Positions 57,964 to 64,000 of a stretch of DNA of 64,000 nt are shown in pieces. The notes beneath the pieces were generated by a model that ran no database searches, was not told the origin of the DNA, and saw only the letters and a list, made by a program, of their open reading frames with translations. The translations under genes were made by a program, and so were the position numbers. Origin of the DNA: Cymbomonas tetramitiformis (lineage: Eukaryota > Chlorophyta > Pyramimonadophyceae > Pyramimonadales > Pyramimonadaceae); assembly GCA_001247695.2 (NCBI GenBank), contig LGRX02033466.1:1-64000 (forward strand), read 5' to 3'. Each line of letters starts with the position of its first letter. The first letter of the stretch is position 1.

Positions 57964-59557
57964 ATTTCTTCGAGCGAGGAGCTTCGCGCTCGTTTAGCCA
58001 CTATTGATGGAAAGCTACGGAATCTGGACTCTCTGAACCGCTCGCGCACTGTGGGGCTCATTTCTTCTATGACTCGCGCTCTTTCGCACTTTCGGAACTC
58101 AGATTTTTCGGCGGCATCATCGGCGGTTTCCCCACCTGTTGTTTTGCAGATTGTTGTTACAGACAGTGGCACAGTGGTTGGTGGTGCTCACACCGGCGAG
58201 TCTGAGACCGCAGTGGAATCCGGGATTTCCGATGGTTCTCTTTGCGAAAAGGGAGTCGGCGACGGCATCGCTATATTGAGTTCTCGATATGTTTCTTCCC
58301 AAGTGACTACCACTAGACCCTCCCCTGGTACCCCTAGGGCGAGCAGCGTGCGCGCACATGCCCCTCCTGTGTAAGGCTGCGGGGCAATTTTTTTGGTAAA
58401 TTACCGGTGCGGTAATTACCGGTAAGTTACCTGGTATTACCGACCCCCGTTTCTGAATTACCCTCCATACTTAAGATTTTACCGGTAGATTACCAATTAC
58501 CGCATTGGTAATTTACCAATTACCAGGGATTACCTGGTAAATTACCAGTTCCCATTGTGTCAATTATCCCAATTTTAAGCTATCGAACGTAGGCATGCGG
58601 TCAGTTTTAAGTGCAATCTGAATTTTCGAAGAAATCGCGGCTATTTTAACAGCTGCATGTATATACGATATATATATATATGATAATAGCTACATAAATA
58701 ATAACATCTGCATATGTGATCGTGTTGCATATATGAGCATATAGCGTGCCAGAATATGCTCACGCCGGCAACAGAGGTCCCTGGTGGAGCCTTTACACAT
58801 GTTGAGGCGCCCTATATACCTCTGTCCTATGAAATATCGTGTCAATATCGGAATGGGCATAGTCAAAATTGGTTTCCGATCATGCTACCTCGCAGGGACC
58901 CGATCCATAAACCGCACCATGAAGAACTCGGATTTGGGATACTGTCTGTACTTTACCCGGTATTACCACACCCCATTTTCAAATTACCGGTAATTTCGCA
59001 GCCTTACTCCTGTGCGTCGCGAAGTTCATTACGTTCATCATTATACAGCTGAGCCTCCTAGTATCGGCTCTGGACAACGCCAGTATGTAGAGGATGTTAG
59101 TAGCGAAGATGAAGATGAATCGGAGTACCCTGTTGGGAATTTCGACGATTCTGAAGACGATTTGGAGGTGGAAGAGAGGGATTATGGCCACTTGGCTTGC
59201 ACACCGCAATTTTCCACCCTTCGATTGGAACGGGATTCTGGGCTGAACACAGGTCTCCAACTAGAGTCTTATGGCGGAGTTTTGGAACCCTCAATTGAGG
59301 AGGAATTTTTACCGCAGAATGATTTCAATGTTGACGTTAATTTTTTTGTGGAGCACTACGCAGAGCACGCAGAAGGATGTTTGGAAAACGATAATTTTCC
59401 GGAGACAGACGTTGTCGGAGGAGAGGAGCTCGATGGGCACTGCACCCCTGAAGAGTGGGCAGCCTGGGACGCAGGGGGCTACGATTCTTTCGAAGATGGT
59501 GGTGCGCAAGGAGAGTATGGGGAGTATAGCTCTCAAGGGAGCTATTACGGACTCTGA
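57964..59557 (+). CDS. Gag-like protein of element D, with an intron
   Basis: An open frame (57799-58374) gives SSSEELRARLATIDGKLRNL and a Ser/Thr-rich tail. Near its end is a donor, CCTGT|GTAAGG (intron from 58371). An acceptor TTTCGCAG ends at 59001. Splicing keeps the frame exactly (GT + C) and continues as VLTPVRREVHYVHHYTAEP into a strongly acidic tail (SSEDEDESEYPVG) to TGA 59557. The 631-bp intron is AT-rich and full of TTACC/GGTAA motifs. The N-terminus is unresolved: the primer-site ATG opens MDPPTLA then a stop, and CACAG at 57963 may be another acceptor. No zinc knuckle or enzyme domain. Confidence 0.55.
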
Positions 59558-60047
59558 TGCTTCTTGATTTTCTTTATACTGACCGGCAGGACGTTTCTGT
59601 GGGTACTGACCAATTATTGTAGTTGGGATTCTTTTATTTTAGCACCTTCAATTTATTGCCACTGGCCACTTGCGATGAACTTGTACTCCAGCACGGACAT
59701 GGGCGGCGACCCCGTTTTACAGTGCGTACATTCAACACGTTAAATCGACCGGCAGGGTTTCGCTTCGTTTTTGGTGGCTACATTCCGACATGCAGACCGG
59801 CAGACCTTTTGAACGAACCTAGCCAATAGCAGACAAAGAGAGTGTATGATCGGAGACGTGTTTTTTTTTTTTTTATGGCTCCTAGCTCATCCTGCTCTAT
59901 CTAGCATGTACGGTATGCTTGAACACTTAACCACATCTTGAGACCGTAGCTAGCTTCTAGAGTTGACAGCTTACATTTCTTTCAGTAAACTCTAGTAGCG
60001 CTAGGGTGGTGTGATGTCACAAGCTGTGCACCTCAAATGAGACGGTG

Positions 60048-60227
60048 TGCCGGAAATGACATCCTGACTAGTTCGTACCACCAGGTGTCATATCCAGTGT
60101 ATCATTCTCGGTGTACAGCTAGTGACCTAGACTCAGTATTTATGTCCTTTCTATACGAGTCTAGTGATCCGTTTGTTTACCGTCGGCAAGCGGTTCCCCA
60201 CTGCCTGACTTGTTGTTGTTTCTAGCA
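60048..60227 (+). repeat. 3' LTR of element D
   Basis: 180 bp, matching 57546-57722 with the small differences noted for the element. AGAGA follows. Confidence 0.92.
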
Positions 60228-60536
60228 AGAGATGACACTCCGCGACATACGTAACAAACCGTTGGCAACTTACGGTGGCCGAGCGACTCGCCCTTCTCCA
60301 TCTTCTTGTCTGCCGAGGCCAAGAGAGCCTCCACCTCTCCTAGCGAACCGGGTACGGGGTGTATTGTCGGCATCTAAATAAATGTCGCACGTCCCTCCAC
60401 CGGAGGTGCTCTTCCTAATGTAGGCGGGCGGGCAAGCGCCGCCCGAACAATATAAAAAGAGCGAGAACGCCCTAAAATATACGTGTCCATCAATTAGAAA
60501 ATATTGCACTCAAAAGGTGAGTGGGCTCATAACTTG

Positions 60537-60739
60537 CTGGAAAAGCAGTCTCGGGGTGAGAGACGTACAAGCAAGATGAACCGGAAAGCCGCGAGAGAAT
60601 AACATTATAGGTCGTATACATGTAGTTTATCACTCAGCTCACTTTCACATGTGCACCACCGAAGGTGACAGACACACCAGATCTGTCATATTAAACTAGC
60701 ATGTTGTGACAGCCGATACAATATGCAGATTCTAACAGG
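60537..60739 (-). repeat. Solo LTR-like copy of the E family, minus strand
   Basis: Starts CTGGAAAAGCAGTCTCGGGG and ends GCAGATTCTAACAGG; homologous to 56797-56980 in the same direction. ACTTG occurs on both sides (60532-60536 and 60740-60744), a possible 5-bp target duplication, which would make it a solo LTR; end placement is uncertain by one or two bases. Confidence 0.6.
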
Positions 60740-63486
60740 ACTTGGGACTAGCGAGCTTTGAAATTTGTGGATAGAAGCTTGCCGTCTGCGTTATTTTGTT
60801 AATTTCAAAATTCTTCTATCGTGTCGGTGTCGCCCACGCACACTATGTAAGGCCGGGTGAAGCCGTGACACCCTGCGTCCGTGTTACAAAAACTTAGGAA
60901 ACTCGAGGGGGGAGGACTAAGTGGTCGAAAATTCCAAGTGGTCAAGTTTTCTTTAACTCCTATGCTGTTATGGCATTTGGAATTTCTACAGCATGGTCGG
61001 CTACACCGTCACTTTGTAAGATACATATCAAGGCATGCGTGTTCGTGCTTGCAACCAAGTTCTTCTTGGCATCATTAGCTACAATTTGAGCTATCGAATG
61101 CCTTGACAGGGGGTGTCTAAGGGGTCTAAATATGCGTTTATTGGGGTGTAAATCGATAATCAATTTCCGTAGTTTACTACGGAGATTACAGCATAGGAGT
61201 TAAGTATGGGGGTCCATACTGTACCAGAGGCCAGCGGCCCAGGGCGCGTATATCCCTTCCCCCACCAGTATCATACGTATGGATACGCGTATGCAGGCTT
61301 TGCCGTATCATAATCATTTAAAATCATACGTATGGTCGTATGCCGTATTGTAGAACTCAGCCCGACCCGAGAGCCGAGACCGAAACCTAAAACGGCGTAT
61401 TCCACAAGACGTGGCTAAGCAGACCAATGATACAGTCGCTTACGCTTAGGCTTAGGCAGACGTGGCTGTGCATACTACACACGTGGCGAGATAGATGCTG
61501 TTCCTCAAGTGCGCGCTGCCTGAGTTTCGTCCTTCGCTCGATCGGAAGTTCGAGAAGGGGATCGGTTTCCAACCTTTCGATCTCAAGACTGTGGCACTGG
61601 ACTCGCGTCGGACCTCGGACCTCGGAGCGTCGGAGCGGGGCGCGAGGGGCAGAAAATCGAAATGCAGATGTCGATCTAAAGGCAGCGAGTTCAGATTTTC
61701 CACGTGTACGCACAGCTGCCAACTCGCCCGATTCATGGAATTCCCTTCGCTTGGCCAAACGAAAGGACTCGGTTTCAGAAACGGAACGGAGAGATAATAA
61801 TGATTTGTCGGACTGCGCACACGCCACAGCCCACACTGACAGTCTCAAGTTGAAAGTAGTGGGGAGAAATACAGTGCCGAAGTCGTGGGCAGAAAAGTGT
61901 AGGTGTCGCAAATATAACCACTGAGAATAATCCGACACCTTAACAGTTGGGGATTTTATTATTGCTCGTACTGTTAGCTTGCTTAACGGGAAGTAGCGGT
62001 GCGAAACACGAGACTTCCAGTAACATGCCGACAATATCGGTAGCCCCGAAGGATTTTGAAAATGTGAAGAGCCTGGAATCTCTGCCTGAAAAAGAGGATG
62101 TGTGGCAGTGTTACGTCCACCAATTACGAACGTGGGTCTCTTCGAGTTCCAACGAAATCGTTCGTCCATATCTCATGCTGGTGCGTCGCCATGAAGCACT
62201 TGCTCACGGCGTTTACAGCTGGCCGACCTGTATATGCTGTGCGTGAATACTCCGTCTACTGGCACATTATTACACTTACTTTTACGTATGTGCCTGCAAC
62301 TCCAGTCCGTGGTTCGAGCTGGCCGTTTGCCAAGCTGACAAAGATCCGTTTTCAATATGTCCATTGCCCCAGGTAATTTCAGTCCAGAGCGGCGCCTTTC
62401 TCTCAACCACGGTCGCTGACGAGGATGGCAACACCAACATATTGGCGCAGTCTGCTCAGCCTTCAACTTCTCAGGTGCGACTATTTCCCGTTGCAGCTTT
62501 CAGACAGCAAAGCACCACTTCGTCGGCTCCTCTCGGCGAGCCTCGAAGTTGAGTGTGCGTGGGAGCTCGGCTCTGTGGCTCCTGTGTTCAAGAAGTCCAG
62601 TAGAGCATGCACGATAACGTTTCGATGCTGTGCACCACCTCTGCTCAAACCCCTCTTCCAAATTCCCCGTGTAAACAGCATCCCCTTTTTAAGGCCCTTT
62701 TGCATAGTCCCAGGATAGACAGCATCCCCTTTTAAAGTTTCCGTTCCAATCTTCCAGTGCAGACAGTGAGCCCTCTTGCAGCCCCTCCACCACTCTCCCA
62801 GTGTAGACATATCCTCTCTTCGTGTCGCCCAGCACGGAGTGAGACCACCCTTTTTCTGAAGCACGTGTATCCCACAGCTCTGCGCGTGTCCCTCGTGATT
62901 GAGAAGACCTTCGCGTTCAGGTCCTCTCCTTTCTAAAAAGAGTCATGGAAGATCCACGATGCTTGAATTCTTCGATGGCTAGCAAAGACCGCAAGAAAGG
63001 AAGGTCAGTCTCGTACCTTCCAAGGCGACCAGTGCCCCCCCCTACTTCGCCTCGGTAATTGTCTCGCTTACGATCACTCTCGTTGCTGCGTGCGGCTTGC
63101 GGTTGACCTCGGATTTCCTCTCAAGGTGCTTGAGGAAGGCAGAACTTAGAGCACTGGAGTTTCGGATGGATTGAATGCGCCTCGCGGAGTGCGCAGACCC
63201 GCCCGGGCGCTGCGCACAGTTCCGTCCACAGCCGTACACCTGTATGTAGAGCTTGGCTTGAAGATGAAAAAGGGGAAAGCGTGTATATCTCCACAAAACG
63301 CTCCGAGGCAGCTCGTGGTTGTACCATTGATGAGGGTGCACCCGCGAACTTCGCGCTCGTCTTCCTGCCTTCGCCTCGGTTGCTCAATCAGCTCCTCTTG
63401 CGGTGGTGTGCTGTGCCGTGTGAGTTCGCCTCAGACCCTCGAAGATCCTCTTTGCCGACACGGCCACGGCGCACCTGCACCGGGGA
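60740..63486. other. Stretch without a firmly supported gene
   Basis: A 260-codon minus-strand frame with ATG at 62169 and end at 61387 is the longest (HDFGTVFLPTTFNLRLSV), but no family is recognised and it overlaps a plausible plus-strand frame. On the plus strand, 62024-62246 (ATG; PTISVAPKDFENVKSLESLP) and 62380-62515 (VADEDGNTNILAQSAQ, between AG and GT) look weakly coding. CATACGTATG palindromes lie near 61273 and 61326. Confidence 0.35.
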
Positions 63487-63632
63487 CAGCCGGATAAGTG
63501 GGTATGTCCCCTTCAGAGCCGGATAAGTGGGTATGTCCCCTTCAGAGCCGGATAAGCGGGTATGTCCCCTTCAGAGCCGGATAAGTGGGTATGTCCCCTT
63601 CAGAGCCGGATAAGTGGGTATGTCCCCTTCAG
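63487..63632. repeat. Minisatellite, 29-bp unit, five copies
   Basis: Five near-perfect units of AGCCGGATAAGTGGGTATGT then CCCCTTCAG. The spacing is uniform with no unique spacers. Each unit ends in a pyrimidine-rich TCCCCTTCAG, a good splice-acceptor match. Confidence 0.93.
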
Positions 63633-63851
63633 AGCGGCCTAGTTCGCCCTCTCGAGCCTTCGTCAGCTCCGGAATGCGGCGACTCGCAAGCTTCCGCGCC
63701 GCCCTCGGAGATGGTGGGAGCGCCACCGTGATTAGCTTCGGAGAAGGGCGGTGGCACTGGGATGGTCCTGCGCCGGCGCAAACTGCGGCTCTACATCGAT
63801 GTTGCATATGACGTCTTGTCCATTGGACTGACGGCTGGCTGACGGTGCCAG

Positions 63852-63995
63852 GAGAAGGAAAGTGCTTGCTCCTATGTCGGAGAGGCTCGCGCCATCTTGG
63901 CGGACGTCGGCATTGAGAGCAACTTCGCGCCAGTGCCGAGCGAGATGCTGGCGGGCATCGTCCGTGGGCAGATTGAGCATGCTCACCAGCCAGAG
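63852..63995 (+). CDS. Exon of an unassigned gene, cut by window end
   Basis: A 144-bp, 48-codon exon after GGTGCCAG and before GTGTG at the window edge. It reads EKESACSYVGEARAILADVG then IESNFAPVPSEMLAGIVRG, a charged helical sequence in one clean frame; the stop TGA at 63840 just before it confirms an intron border. Upstream exons (perhaps near 63650-63800, following the 29-bp array) could not be placed. No family recognised. Confidence 0.6.
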
Positions 63996-64000
63996 GTGTG

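Larger units (their letters stand above)
57546..60227 (+). mobile_element. LTR element D, gag-like only, inserted in element E
   Basis: A 2682-bp element with LTRs of 177 and 180 bp, flanked by the target duplication AGAGA (57541-57545 and 60228-60232). LTRs begin TGCCGGAAATGACA and end CTGTTTCTAGCA, or GTTGTTTCTAGCA in the 3' copy. GGTTATGGATCC follows the 5' LTR, a half-tRNA-iMet primer site. The interior carries a spliced-looking gag-type frame and no enzyme domains, so mobility would depend on another element. LTR differences (CAGCC/CATCC, TCCAGTC/TACCACC, a 3-bp TGT insertion) suggest it is older than element A. Confidence 0.92.

Noticed and set aside
63487..63632. CRISPR-like array of 29-bp repeats
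   Set aside because: Units abut directly with no unique spacers and the DNA is eukaryotic; it is a minisatellite.

Overview
The window is nuclear DNA of a eukaryote, most likely a green-lineage alga (inference). The evidence is a split gene whose exons match the plant plastid-type EamA/WAT1-related transporter family exon by exon, nuclear-type tRNAs with internal promoters, GT-AG introns in almost every gene, and copia-like LTR elements primed by a half tRNA-iMet. The minisatellite-filled introns recall a prasinophyte such as Cymbomonas, but nothing here proves the species.

Layout. 1-5.8 kb: direct repeats, a TTTACCA-rich tract and a 231-bp foldback element with a tRNA-like core, with no recognisable gene. 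5.8-11.1 kb (+): a membrane transporter with ten placed exons, one intron carrying a 1-kb minisatellite. 12.7-14.4 kb (-): an uninterrupted GMC-family flavoprotein oxidoreductase. 15.3-18.8 kb: a 1173-bp direct duplication, each copy with tRNA-Val(CAC), tRNA-Gly(GCC) and an inverted tRNA-Gly 3' half. 21.7-27.1 kb: a minus-strand reading frame split by two opposite-strand LTR elements with 5-bp target-site duplications. 28.1-52.6 kb (+): one very long gene of more than 30 exons, ARM-like helical repeats first and EF-hand-like helix pairs last, with seven minisatellites in its introns. 53-56 kb: small unassigned exons on both strands. 56.8-60.7 kb: nested, rearranged LTR elements. 61-64 kb: little recognisable, then an exon of a further gene cut by the window end.

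The mobile elements form the main theme. The foldback element and elements A and B share terminal sequence (T[C/G]ATGG...), all four bounded elements (A, B, D and the foldback) make 5-bp target duplications, and three carry a site complementary to the tRNA-iMet anticodon loop directly after the 5' LTR. None encodes reverse transcriptase or integrase here, so all look non-autonomous. The second theme is that several minisatellites repeat an intron/exon boundary, including the splice acceptor and first exon bases.

Many exon ends were placed by eye from GT/AG sites, conserved protein sequence and matching intron phase. Entries marked approximate need transcript evidence.
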